Assembly: GCA_963732925.1 (NCBI GenBank) | Contig: CAVTBJ010000011.1 | Location: 124,001-188,000 of the forward strand | Length of the DNA: 64,000 nucleotides | Reading direction: 5' to 3' | Source of the DNA: DASZRZ01 sp963732925 | Lineage (GTDB): Bacteria; Acidobacteriota; Terriglobia; Terriglobales; Acidobacteriaceae | Part shown: positions 18,447-29,500 of the stretch, piece by piece | Layout of the letters: every line of letters starts with the position of its first letter | Position numbering within the stretch: the first letter of the stretch is position 1 | Notes under the pieces: model-generated | Told to the model about the DNA's origin: nothing | Database searches by the model: none | Seen by the model: the letters and a program-made list of their open reading frames with translations, nothing else | Translations under genes and position numbers: made by a program

Positions 18447-18940
18447 GACGGAAAACTCGCATCCAGGCGTGGCACTGGCATCGTCACTCGCAGCGTATGC
18501 CTGGCGCAATCGTCCCGAGGTTGCCACCCAGGGGGACGATGCTCCGTAAGCATACCGCAAAGCCTCTGCCCGTGACGGTGGCTTGGGACAGACGGAGAAA
18601 CCGACGTAACCGCGGCAGGAGCGCTGAGTGTTTGCTGTCCTCAGGCTTCGGAGGATCAGGATTGCAAGGCGGGCCGTTTCGGAAGGCGCTGCCGCCGCAT
18701 CGTTCTGTTCTCTTTCGCGCGGAACAGGAGATGATGAATCACGTTTCCATGCAAAAAGAATGAGAAATTCCACGAAATGCCCGCGAAGCGGACCTTTGCA
18801 ACCGCTGAATCCGGAAGTTACCAGAGTCACCAGCACCACGGACGTGGGCACAAAGGTCCTTGAGAAACTCGGCTATACTCAGCACGTGGGCTGCATCATT
18901 ACAGTTCAGTGGACTTTTTCAGGCGGGGGGATTATTCGGC
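18447..18940. other. Divergent intergenic region (494 bp)
   Basis: This lies between the acyltransferase (minus) and UDP-glucose dehydrogenase (plus). Open frames across it lack any recognisable protein text. A TATACT at 18885 could be a -10 box for the dehydrogenase, but no matching -35 was found. The rest is unassigned. Confidence 0.35.
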
Positions 18941-20332
18941 ATGCGTCTTGCTGTGATTGGCTCCGGGTACGTGGGATTGGTGGCCTCGGTCTGCTTTTCG
19001 GAATTGGGTCACGAAGTCATTTGTGTCGATAACGATCTTCGCAAGCTGCAGTCACTGGAGCGGGGTGAGGTTCCGATCCACGAACAGTTTCTCCCCGAGC
19101 TGTTGGGACGCCATCAGGGGCGTGGTCTCCGTTTTTCCAGTTCTCTGGGGGATGCGGTACGGGCCAGCGCCGCCGTATTTATCGCCGTGGGCACGCCTCC
19201 CGCCGAGGGTGGCGAGGCGGACCTCTCCTACGTGGAAAGCGTCAGCCGTGAAATCGCCCGCGCCATCGACAGCTATACCGTTGTCGTCGAGAAGAGCACG
19301 GTTCCGGTTTTCACCAGTGAGTGGATCCGGAAAGTGATGCTGCAGAATGGAATCTCGCCAGCGTTGTTTGACGTGGCATCAAATCCGGAGTTTCTTCGCG
19401 AGGGAACCGCAGTCACGGACTTTCTCTACCCGGATCGCATCGTCGTCGGCGCCGACAACAAGCGCAGCGCGGCCATTCTGCGGGAGATCTACCGTCCGCA
19501 TGACCGACGGCAGCTATGGGCGGCGACCCACGGCAGTTCCGGCTCCCAAGAGCCAGCCTGAAGTATCCCGGCTGATTTCCACTAATACCAAAAGCGCCGA
19601 ACTGATCAAACATGCTTCCAACGCCTATCTTGCGACGAAAATTTCCTTCATCAACGCCGTTTCCAACCTGTGCGAGGCGGTGGGCGCTGACGTGAAACAG
19701 GTTTGTGAGGGGATCGGTTCCGATTCGCGCATTGGGCCGCGCTTCCTGAATCCAGGCATCGGCTACGGCGGCTCCTGCTTCCCGAAAGATCTCCTGGCGT
19801 TCCACTCCGTCGCCCGGGAATGCGGCTACAGTTTGGGTTATTGGAAGAAGTGATGCGCATCAACGAGGCCAGCGGCAGCGTTTTCTGCGCAAGGTGCGCA
19901 ATGCGCTATGGACGCTGCGCGGCAAGCGTCTGGCGGGTCCTGGGGCTTGCCTTCAAGGCGGGAACCGATGACGTGCGGGAATCACCCGCCATCGCCATCG
20001 TCCAGTCCCTGCTGCGGGAGGGATGCTGCATTCAGGCCTACGATCCGGCGGCCATGGAGCGGGCGCGGGAAGTGCTCCCGGAGAACGGAATTGAGTATAA
20101 GGAATCAGCCTACGAAGCTGCCCAGGGCGCGGACGCACTGCTGCTTCTGACCGAATGGCCTGAATTCGCGCAGCTCGAACTGCCGCGCCTGAAGTCGCTT
20201 CTCGTCCATCCCATCGTGATTGACGGACGCAACCTCTTGGACGCGGAGAGGATGACCGCTCAGGGATTCTTCTATTACGGCATCGGACGTCCCGAACCGG
20301 CGCAGGTGCTGCAGGCCAGTTCCTCGCTCTAA
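18941..20332 (+). CDS. UDP-glucose 6-dehydrogenase, four frameshifts as sequenced
   Basis: The enzyme oxidises UDP-glucose to UDP-glucuronate with NAD. The first 185 residues are normal: MRLAVIGSGYVGLV (NAD motif), AVFIAVGTPP, VEKSTVPV and SNPEFLREG. The frame then slips near 19498 (an extra C in CCGC), but continues as NTKSAELIKHASNAYLATKI and the catalytic-Cys motif GIGYGGSCFPKD. Further slips occur near 19840 (missing T), 19868 (missing C) and 19937 (extra G). After that VLGLAFKAGTDDVRESPA and the C-terminal domain follow to the stop at 20332. The reconstructed length of about 463 residues is normal. ATG 18941 is preceded by a G-rich site. Confidence 0.85.
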
Positions 20333-20452
20333 TTTACGGATGGACTCCCGGCTCAGGATGGAAACAGAAATAGAAACAGAGCTGAGTCCCAATGTGCAAC
20401 AGTTACCGCGTCCTTCCAGATCGCGCGGCTTGTTATTGTCACCGGCGCGATC

Positions 20453-21469
20453 GTGTTTTGTGCTTCGGCGGGGCTGTTCTGGCATCACGAAGTTGCACTG
20501 CAATGGCTGCACGCCGGTTACGACTTCCTCAACGGCATCTATGATTCCACTGTACCGCTGCCCGTTCGCCTGGCCGTGTGGGACTATGCACATCAGGCGA
20601 TTGCGCTTATTTTCGACCCGGTCATGTATCTGCTCCTTGCAGGAGTGCTCGTGCTGGAACGGCTGATTCCGGCGAAACGTGGCCAGCCATTGCTTTCGCC
20701 CGGACTCGCTCAGGACTATGGCTGGTTTCTGGCCGAAAGCCTCATCTTCCTGCAGTTAATGGCCGCCCTCTGGGGATTGCAGATGGTGGTTTATGACCGG
20801 TATCTGTCCTTCTTGACGTTGCCGGTTGCATCATGGCCATTTTTGGCTCGAGCGCTTTGCACCATCCTGCTCGGAGACATGCTGAGGTGGTTGCACCATT
20901 TGATTCGTCACAAAATAGGCGTGTTCTGGGAGTTCCACGTCATCCACCATTCCCAGAAACAGATGAATTTCTTCGCGGATTTTCGGATCCACATCGTAGA
21001 ACTCATCGTTGCGCAATCCATCATTTTCATTCCCATGGCCATGTTTTCATTCCACTTCCCGCAGAACGTTTATCTGCTATTCCTGTTTACCTGGTACACA
21101 CGGATTTATCACTCAAATTTGCGCACGAATTTCGGTTTCCTCAAGCACATCCTGGTCACACCGCAATCGCACCGCATTCACCATTCCATCGAACCCCGGC
21201 ACTGGGACAAGAACTTCGGGGTCGTATTCACGATTTGGGACAGAATATTCGGCACGTTGTACAAGAATTATGACGAGTATCCTGAGACAGGCGTTGCAGA
21301 CGAGTTCTTTCCCTGGGAAAGAGCGGACGTCCCGAAAGTGTGCTGCGTACGCTCTGGAAACAAACGGTATATCCCTTTCACAGCCTGGCGCGACGGCGAG
21401 TGGCATAAAGGGGTACGAAGCAGCCAGGCCACCGCAAAGGTGCGCCCCGGGTCAGCAGGGTCGTTATAG
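20453..21469 (+). CDS. Sterol desaturase / fatty acid hydroxylase family membrane protein
   Basis: This is a di-iron membrane oxygenase of about 338 residues. Several hydrophobic helices (including VMYLLLAGVLVLERLI) surround three histidine clusters: WLHHLIRH near residue 148, FHVIHHSQ near residue 162, and SHRIHHSIEPRHWDKNFG near residue 240. These bind the two irons. The family hydroxylates or desaturates sterols, fatty acids or carotenoids. GTG 20453 is the first start in frame. Hydrophobic codons upstream (20417-20450) suggest the true start is earlier, perhaps at 20340 after a frame slip. It lies upstream of the PKS locus and could modify a lipid product. Confidence 0.8.
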   Translation: MFCASAGLFWHHEVALQWLHAGYDFLNGIYDSTVPLPVRLAVWDYAHQAIALIFDPVMYLLLAGVLVLERLIPAKRGQPLLSPGLAQDYGWFLAESLIFLQLMAALWGLQMVVYDRYLSFLTLPVASWPFLARALCTILLGDMLRWLHHLIRHKIGVFWEFHVIHHSQKQMNFFADFRIHIVELIVAQSIIFIPMAMFSFHFPQNVYLLFLFTWYTRIYHSNLRTNFGFLKHILVTPQSHRIHHSIEPRHWDKNFGVVFTIWDRIFGTLYKNYDEYPETGVADEFFPWERADVPKVCCVRSGNKRYIPFTAWRDGEWHKGVRSSQATAKVRPGSAGSL

Positions 21470-21522
21470 GTTCGTTTCTTCATAAGAGACGGCATATTTC
21501 GCTTTTTGTGCTTCGATAAGAG

Positions 21523-22229
21523 ATGATTCTTCCTACAGCATTCGACCTGCAGCTCGCCCACTTACTGGCGCAACCGCTGGGGAGAAGCCGCTATTCGACT
21601 ATGCCGTGCAGAGCGGAATCGACCATGGCGTTTTCGGCGGCCTGTGGTTCTCCGCGGTGCTTTTCATCTGGTACTCGGAAGTATCCAGCCAGAACGAGGC
21701 GCAGCTGCGAAAATTCCTGCGCGCCGTTGCGGCCGGGCTGATCGCGGTAATGCTGACCATTTTCATCGCTATCTTCGTAACTGACGTTCCTCCCATTCAC
21801 TACCCCGGTCTGGCAGGCCTTTTCCCCGAATATATTGCGCGCCTGCCTGTCCAGAATTCGTTCCCTAGTCAGTCAACCGCCGTGTTTTTCGCCACTGCAC
21901 TGGCAGCCTATGCCTTCCGCAAGTGGGTGGGGATGCTGCTGGTGCTAGTGACGTTTGGCCTGGGAGCACTCCCGCGAATGTACGTCGGTGGTCATTTTCT
22001 TACGGACGTGATTGCGGGCGCTGGCTGTGGTGCCGCAGGCTATGGCGTAGCATGCGCCATCGACCGCTGGGCGCCTCCCCTCCCGCTCCGGTTGCGAAAC
22101 GGCGGAGGTTGGCATTGGATGATCGCGCTGGGAGCATTTATCTGGATCATTGAATTTGCTTCCGGATTCGGGGATGTGATCTGGGTGCAGCGCGCTCTTG
22201 GTGTGCTCAAGACGGGCGTCCTCCCCTAA
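21523..22229 (+). CDS. PAP2-superfamily membrane protein, probable frameshift near the N-terminus
   Basis: The main part (from 21606) has five or six hydrophobic helices. The third PAP2 motif is recognisable as PRMYVGGHFLTDV (Arg, His, Asp). The second motif reads NSFPSQSTA, where the usual PSGH or PSDH would provide an acid/base His, so that His is absent. The upstream piece MILPTAFDLQLAHLL at 21523 joins if one base is corrected near 21575. Family members are phosphatidate or undecaprenyl-pyrophosphate phosphatases. With the missing His, a catalytic role is less certain. It is 53 bases downstream of the hydroxylase. Confidence 0.65.
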
Positions 22230-22676
22230 AATCTTTGCTGCGGACAGGGCTGAACATGTTGCTTCCGTCAGGGTGAATGCACCGTCGTCCCTGACTGGCA
22301 AGTCCCGCGGGCAGCCCGCTCTTCGTTGAATCTCTACTCCGGGAATGTCTACCCCTGGGGATCAAATCGCAATACAATAAAGAGATCCCGGGTCGTTTAT
22401 CGTGAGTAACATCGAAGCGATTGACTTCGGTGTTTGCGGCCCGAAGCTACCCCCGAGATTGCCGAGTGAAAGAGCCGCACCAGCGGGCCCGGACTACCGA
22501 AAATCTGGCTTGCCCGAAGAGGCTCTTACGGCTAACGTAGCCGGATCAGCAGCGCGCAGAACGAACGCCCTGAGCAGTCCGCCACCTTTGCTCGAAAGCT
22601 CGCCGTGGTGGTTTCTCGCTGGCTACTGCAGCAGGTTTTCGATGCGGAGCAGTTTGGAAGCGCAGTTTTGGTAGTC
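22230..22676. other. Intergenic region upstream of the phosphopantetheinyl transferase (447 bp)
   Basis: No protein family is recognisable here. A 90-codon open frame (22402-22674) starts with GTG but has a composition unlike its neighbours. TACAAT at 22373 could be a -10 box for transcription into the PPTase/PKS genes. I see no clear hairpin terminator after the PAP2 gene. Confidence 0.35.
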
Positions 22677-23510
22677 ATGATGTCGGCATCAGCCAATCCG
22701 CATACCAGCACCAGCCTTGAGCTGTGGCTGGCTACTCTGGATGCGGAGCTCCCTCAACCGCAGTGGTTGTCGCGGGAAGAACTCCGGCATGCGGAACAGT
22801 TTGCGACTGAGCTAGCATCTAGACGCTATCGCCGGTCGCGGGGCACCCTGCGGGCAATTCTTGCTTCCTATCTGAACTGTCATCCTTGTGCGGTGAATGT
22901 CGGTCTTGAGGAATCGGGAAAGCCCGTTCTGGCCGGTGAGCAGCATGGGGCATTGAACTTCAATCTTTCCCACTCCGGCAGGTTCGCTATTTACGCGATC
23001 TGCCCGTCGGTGCCCGTGGGCGTGGATATCCAACTGGACGATTCACACATCGACGCCGCGGCATTAATCAAGACTATCGCTTCGCCTTCGGAGCTGTGGG
23101 AGTATTCTTGCCAGCCAGAGTCCCGGCGACGCGAGTTTTTTTTTCGCCTGTGGACCCGCAAGGAGGCGTACGTCAAATGTCTCGGAAATGGACTGGTGGC
23201 GGAGCCAAACTGCGTTCAAGTGCCCACGGCAGATGAGGTGGAAGTTTGCTGGACGGTTGACGGGCGGTGGTGTTCGACCCGGTCCTTTAGGGTCTGTGCC
23301 GATTACCACGTGAGCCTGACGGCGCTGACCGCCCATTTCGAGATTAAGAGTTTTCTCCATTGGCCGAGCCATTGCCCGGTCAGCAGCCTGAACGATGGCA
23401 CGTTAGAGAAGCGCATCGGTTCGCTGGGACTGCAATTCAGTCAGCAAGAATATGCAAGAGATTGCGATGTAGATTTGCAGAATTTGCACAGGGCTCCTAA
23501 GCACCTGTAA
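22677..23510 (+). CDS. Sfp-type 4'-phosphopantetheinyl transferase
   Basis: This is a 277-residue PPTase that loads phosphopantetheine from CoA onto carrier proteins. The family motifs are LNFNLSHSGRFAIYAI, VGVDIQLDD (metal-binding Asp) and FRLWTRKEAYVKCLGNGL (WxxKEA with the catalytic Glu and Lys). The start is ATG 22677 or 22680; the frame extends back to 22605 without added family similarity. It lies 80 bases upstream of the PKS in the same orientation, so its job is very likely activation of the PKS acyl carrier domain. The last 40 residues are not typical of Sfp and may be strain-specific. Confidence 0.9.
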   Translation: MMSASANPHTSTSLELWLATLDAELPQPQWLSREELRHAEQFATELASRRYRRSRGTLRAILASYLNCHPCAVNVGLEESGKPVLAGEQHGALNFNLSHSGRFAIYAICPSVPVGVDIQLDDSHIDAAALIKTIASPSELWEYSCQPESRRREFFFRLWTRKEAYVKCLGNGLVAEPNCVQVPTADEVEVCWTVDGRWCSTRSFRVCADYHVSLTALTAHFEIKSFLHWPSHCPVSSLNDGTLEKRIGSLGLQFSQQEYARDCDVDLQNLHRAPKHL

Positions 23511-23590
23511 ATACAAAGCGCTAATGTACGGGCCTCTGGCACTTTCCGGCCACGAAATTGCTGTTTCTCTTGCACCACAGGAGCAGGATC

Positions 23591-26500
23591 ATGCCCTCAA
23601 CCCTCCCCCAGGGCTCAGCCGCGGAGAATGCGGCTGATGACAGTTCGTTTGCCCCGATCGCCATTGTTGGTCTGGGTTGCAGGTTTCCCAAGGCACCGAA
23701 TGTAAGCGCCTACTGGCGCATGTTGCTGGAGGGGGTAGACGCTATCACAGAGGTCCCACCCGAGCGCTGGGACGCGGATTCTTTTTACGATGAAAGACCA
23801 GCGACTCCACGCAAGACAGTGAGCCGCTGGGGCGGGTTCATCGACAACATCGATAGCTTTGACGCCTATTTTTTTGGCATTTCGCCGCGGGAAGCCATGT
23901 CGGTGGATCCCCAGCAGCGCCTGCTGCTGGAAGCGGCGTGGGAAGCCATAGAAAATGCCGGAATTCCCCGGGATCAGCTTGCAGGAAGCCGCACCGGGGT
24001 CTTCATCGGCGTATGCACAGACGACTACGGCACGCTGGGAAGTTCCAACCTGAGCAACATCAGCACGTATTACGCGCCAGGCTCCGCTCGATGCTCGACC
24101 GCCGGGCGTCTGGCGTTTGTATACGGGCTTCACGGCCCCGCAGTAGCAGTCGATACCGCGTGCTCCTCTTCCTTGACGGCACTCCACATCGCCTGTGGCA
24201 GCATCCAAAGGGGCGATTGCAGCATGGCCCTTGCCGGGGGCGTAAACATTATGTTGCTCCCGAATAAGGCTATCGGGTTTTCGCAGGCAAACATGCTTTC
24301 CCCCGATGGCCACTGCAAGGCTTTTGACGCGAGCGCCAACGGATTTGTTCGCGGCGAGGGAGCGGGGATCGTAGTTCTTAAGCCGCTGGCGCGCGCGCTG
24401 GCGGACGGCGATCGGGTCTACGCGGTGATTCGCGCAACCGCGTCCAACAACGACGGGGCGGGCATCACGTACATGGCGCCCAGCCGTTCCATGCAGGGGG
24501 AGCTACTTCTGGACGCCTGCCAGATAGCGGGTATTTCCCCCGACTCCGTTCAGTACGTCGAGGCGCACGGAACTGGAACCCGCGTGGGAGATCCGGTTGA
24601 GTTCGGCGCTCTCAGTGACGCTCTGGGCAAAAACCGCAGCAAGGACCAGATTTGCTGGGTCGGCTCCTGCAAGAGCAATATTGGCCACCTCGAAGCGGCG
24701 GCGGGTGTTGCCGGCTTGATCAAAGCTGCCCTTAGCATTTATCACCGCACCATTCCCCCAAACCTGCATTATTCGACTCCGAATCCCGCGATTCCCTGGG
24801 AGCAGATTCCGTTCCGCGTGCCGACCGAAGTGATTCCCTGGCCGGAGGGCCAGGGGATCGCGCGCGCCGGCGTGAATTCATTCGGCATCTCCGGGACCAA
24901 CGTTCACGTCCTGCTGGAAGAATCACCTCAGCAGGAGAAGCAGTCAGCAGCTAGTCAGCAAACGAACCCGGCGGAGGAGGCAGAGATTCTTGCTCTTTCC
25001 GCCCACGCTCCGGAAGCCCTGCAGGCCATCGCCCGCTCCTATTGCGACCAGAGCGAGTCTACCGGGTCCTTAACGCTGCAGGATCTGTGCTATTCCGCTG
25101 CTGTGCGGCGCACGCATCATGCGCATCGCCTTGCCGTGTTAGGCAGTTCACGCCGGGAACTGAAGCAGAACATCGAGTCATGGCTTGCCGGGGAGGCGAG
25201 CGAAGGAGTGCTGAGTTCAAGCGCTCCGGTTGGCGGTGAGCCGCGCCCTGTGTTTTTGTTTTCCGGGATTGGTACGCAATGGCCCGGCATGGGCATGAAG
25301 CTATTCAACCGTGAGCCCGTGTATCGGAAGGTTTTGCTGGAATGCGACCGCCTCATCCGGCAGATCAGGGGTTGCTCCATCATCGACGAAATCGAGCGGC
25401 CTGCAGCAGATTCCCGTCTGGACAGGATCGACCTGATGCAGCCGGCCATCTTCAGTGTTCAAGTCAGTCTGGCAAGCTTGTGGCGAAGCTGGGGAATCGA
25501 GCCTTGGGCAGTGATGGGCCATAGTCTTGGGGAAATTGCCGCCGCCGTGACTGCCGGAGCGCTTTCCCTGGAAGACGGCGCGCGAGTTGCCTGCGCGCGC
25601 AGCAGTTTGATGCATCAGACCAGCGGCATGGGCAGGATGGCCGCGGTAGGCTTGCCCCAGGAGCAAGTGGCCCAGCGCCTGCAGCAGTACCAGGGCGCGA
25701 TCTCCATTGCCGCGATCAACAGCCCAAGCTCGTGCACGATTTCCGGCGACGTAGCGGCGATCCAAGACATCGTGGCGCGCCTGGAAGCGGAAAATATCTT
25801 CTGCAGGCTGCTCAAGGTTGAAGTCGCGTGCCACAGCCAGCAGATGGAGCCGCTGCAACCAGAGCTGGCGTCAGCCCTCTCCGGACTTACGCCCAACCCC
25901 GGCTCTATACCGTTGTATTCGACAGTGCTGGGACAGCGAATCTCCGGCGCCGAACTCGGCCCCCAGTATTGGTCTCATAATCTGCGTCAGCCGGTGCAAT
26001 TTGCCGCTGCGATTCAGGCGATTCTCCAAGAAAGCCCCGGGCCGCTGCTGGAAGTGAGCCCCAATCCGGCATTGACCACCCCGCTTCGACAGATCACAGC
26101 TGAACAGAAAATAACGATCGTATCCGTGCCCTCGCTGCGGGCTGGAGAGGACGAACGGACCAGCTTGCTGCAGTCCGTGGGGACGCTGTTTGCTGCCGGG
26201 GTCAATCTCGACTGGAAGCAGATCTATCCCCAAGGGCAGTTTGTTCCACCCGGACCTTACCCATTTCAGCGCGAGCGTTTCTGGTACGAACACACGCGGC
26301 CGGAGAGCGCTCAACCACAGGGCGGCGGCCACAGCGGACATCCTCTGCTGGGAACCTATTGGCAATCGGCCGAGCGTCCAGGAATGCACTTCTTCGAGAC
26401 CGCCCTCGATCTGAACTTGTTCCCCTATCTCGCGGACCACAGTGTGGAGGGGAAGCCGCTGTTTCCCGCCGCAGCCTACATCGAAATGGCATTGGCGGCG

Positions 26501-29500
26501 TCCATCAAGCTCTTCGGCGAGGGACCTCGCATTCTTCGTGACGTCAAGCTGGAGAAAGCATTGTTTCTCGCCAAGAATCAGGTCTCCAGGCTACAGCTCG
26601 TAATCTCCACGCCCCAGGGCGGTCAAATTGAGATCATGGGAAAGAAGGTCCGGCCCAAGTTGCTCTCGTTTAAGTTCTACTTGCTGGAGGGCGAAGGGGC
26701 ATCGGCAAGCTGGGCATGTTTGACTTCGGGAACCATCGATTTAGAGGCCAACGAGAGGTTGGATGTAAAGCTGCCCCCGTTGTGCGCGGATCAGCTTACC
26801 CAGGAGCATCCGGCCCACACGGACCACTTCCAGTTTTATAAGGAAATCCAATTCGGCATTTCTTTCGGCCCCGCATTCCAGGCTGTGCAGCATAGCTGGA
26901 TGCGAAAAGAAGATGCGGTCGCGACAATCGAGCTGCCGGCGTTCAACTTGGCGGAGGCCAGGCAATACTATGTCTATCCCGCGCTGCTGGACGCCTTTCT
27001 GCACTCCCTGTTGGTCTACGTCAAAGGCGGCCTGGGGCTTCGGTTGCCATTCCACATCGAAGCGTTCGAGATTCGCAAGCGGCCGGATCCTGGGCAGCCA
27101 CTCTCGTGCCAGGTCAGAATGGAGCGCGGTGACGATGGGATCTCCACCTCTGCCATCAGGGTGTTCGACCGCGATGGCGAGGTGCTGATCCGGATCGTAG
27201 GGTATCAGGCCAAAGAGCTTCATTCGAAGGCCTCCCGCACCTCTGTTTCCGAGCAGTGGTTGTACGAGCGCCAATGGCGAAAGCTGGAGGCCCCGCCAGC
27301 GGATCGGGCTCGTGCCGGAAGCTGGCTGTTAGTGGGAGGCACTGCCGCAGCCCAACAGGAGCTTAGTGATGCGCTGCAGGCGGAGGGGCATGCCTGCGTG
27401 CTGGCACAGACGGGCAGGGGAGGCGAGGATCTCGCCGCTGCATTGCAGGATTTCGCTGTGCTCGAAGATTGTCGCGGCATCGTTTCCCTCAGCGCAATCG
27501 ATCCCCTGCCGGATTGGGAGTTGCCTGAGGAATCTGTAGCCAGAACTGCCCAGCAAATGTGCGGCAGTCTGCTGGGGCTTCTGCAGTCCGCCGCGAAAAT
27601 CGAGTGGCAACAGGTTCCGCGCATATTTGTGCTCACCACGAACGCGCAGCCAGTTGGGACCGGGCCGAAGGCAACTTCCATTGCCCAGTCTGCGCTGGCC
27701 GGGATGGCGCGAGTTGCGGTGCGGGAGATGCGCGAGTTCAAGGTGACGCACGTCGACGTTGAAGCAGACACCTCATACCGGTTGCTCGTCCATGAACTGT
27801 TGCATGCTGATGACGAAACTGAGGTGGTCCGGCGCGGGGCGGAGCGCTACGGAGTGCGCCTCATTCGCTTCACGGCCCCGAATCTGGTGACTCAGAGAAA
27901 AATAGCTGTTTCCGATGACAAGAGAGAGTCGTATCGCCTGGAGAGCGCTGCTACCGGCGTCTTAGATGACCTGAAGCTGCGGGCAATGCCGAGGCGGGCG
28001 CCCGGACCAGGAGAGGTCGAGATCCGCGTCGCCGCCGTGGGCCTGAACTTCCTTGATGTGCTCAAGGCGCTCAACATGGCGCCGGGCTTGCCGGCGGGGG
28101 CCGAGTACTTCGGAATGGAATGCTCCGGACGGGTGGTTGCGGTTGGCCCCGGGGTGGAGAATTTTCAGCTGGGCGACGAAGTGGTTGCCCTTGATTCCAC
28201 CGTCTCCGGCTGCCTGCGCGCGTTTTTCACCACCAGCGCCAGCTCGGTATTTCGCAAACCGGAGCACCTCACGCTCGAGCAGGCGGCAACGATTCCAATT
28301 GCCTATCAAACGGCCTACTACGCGCTGTGCCACTTGGGGCGGGTTCAAAAGGGCGAGTCTGTGCTCATCCATTCCGCGGCCGGGGGCGTCGGGCTCGCTG
28401 CCGTTGAGATTGCTCGCCAGTGCGGCGCCGTGATTTTCGCGACCGCGGGCACGGAGGAAAAGCGGGAGTACTTAAGGAGTCTGGGCATAGAGCACGTAAT
28501 GAACTCCCGGACACTCGACTTCGCGGCGGAAGTTCGCCAGCGCACCCAGGGACGCGGCGTCGATCTGGTGTTGAATTCCCTGGCCGGAGAGGCCATTCCC
28601 GCAAGCCTCTCCCTGCTTGCTACCGGGGGCCGTTTTCTGGAGATCGGCAAGCGCGATATTTACAGTGACAGCCAGATTGGATTGCTTCCTTTCCAGAAGA
28701 ACCTTTCCTTTTTTGCCGTGGATCTGCTGCGCATGCGCCTGGAGCGCCCCACCGTGGTGGAAGCGCTCACCCGCGAAGTGGCCGAGCGGCTTCGGAACGG
28801 CAGCTTTCAGTCCTTGCCTTACAGAAGCTTTGCGATCACCAAGGCGAATGATGCTTTTCGCTATATGGCGCAGGGCAAGCACATTGGGAAAATCGTTCTC
28901 AACCTCGAACAAACTGAAGTCGAAGTCGAACATGCCCCGAATCCGGTTCAGATTCTGCCCGATGCAACCTACCTCGTCACCGGTGGCTTGGGCGGGTTGG
29001 GCCTGGCTTTCGCCCGCAAACTCGTGCAGCAGGGTGCACGTCACTTGGTGCTGATGGGCAGAAAGGCTGCCAGCCCAACGGCGGAAGGCGTTATTGAAGA
29101 ATTACGCTCTGCTGGTGCAGACACTAAGGTGGTCGCCGCAGATGTGAGCGATCGGGATCAACTGTCGCAGGTTCTGGACGGAATCGGTCGCACTGGGCCG
29201 CCTCTGAAAGGTGTTCTTCATGCCGCCGGTGTGCTCCGCGATGGAACTCTGCAGCGGTTAACCCGGGAACAATTTGCGGAGGTTTTTGCGCCCAAGGTGT
29301 CTGGAGCCTGGAACCTGCATCATCAACTCAAAAACGAAGACCTCGATTTTCTGGTGCTGTTCTCATCGGCCGCATCCGTCCTGGGCGGAGAGGGCCAGGC
29401 GAATTATGCGGCAGCGAATGCATTTCTGGATGCGCTCGCGCATTACCGCAGGAGCCTGGGACTTCCGGCGCTATCGATCAACTGGGGACCTTGGATGGAG

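Noticed and set aside
22402..22674. 90-codon plus-strand frame before the PPTase gene
   Set aside because: There is no ribosome site or domain and the composition is odd. It is treated as intergenic.
24500..25000. Idea that the PKS is an isolated enediyne- or PUFA-type synthase
   Set aside because: The domain order is a standard KS-AT-DH-ER-KR-ACP-TE with one ACP. PUFA synthases have several ACPs, and enediyne synthases lack the ER.
27892..28372. Possible methyltransferase domain inside the PKS between DH and ER
   Set aside because: The segment before the ER lacks a SAM-binding glycine motif and fits the structural half of the KR domain.
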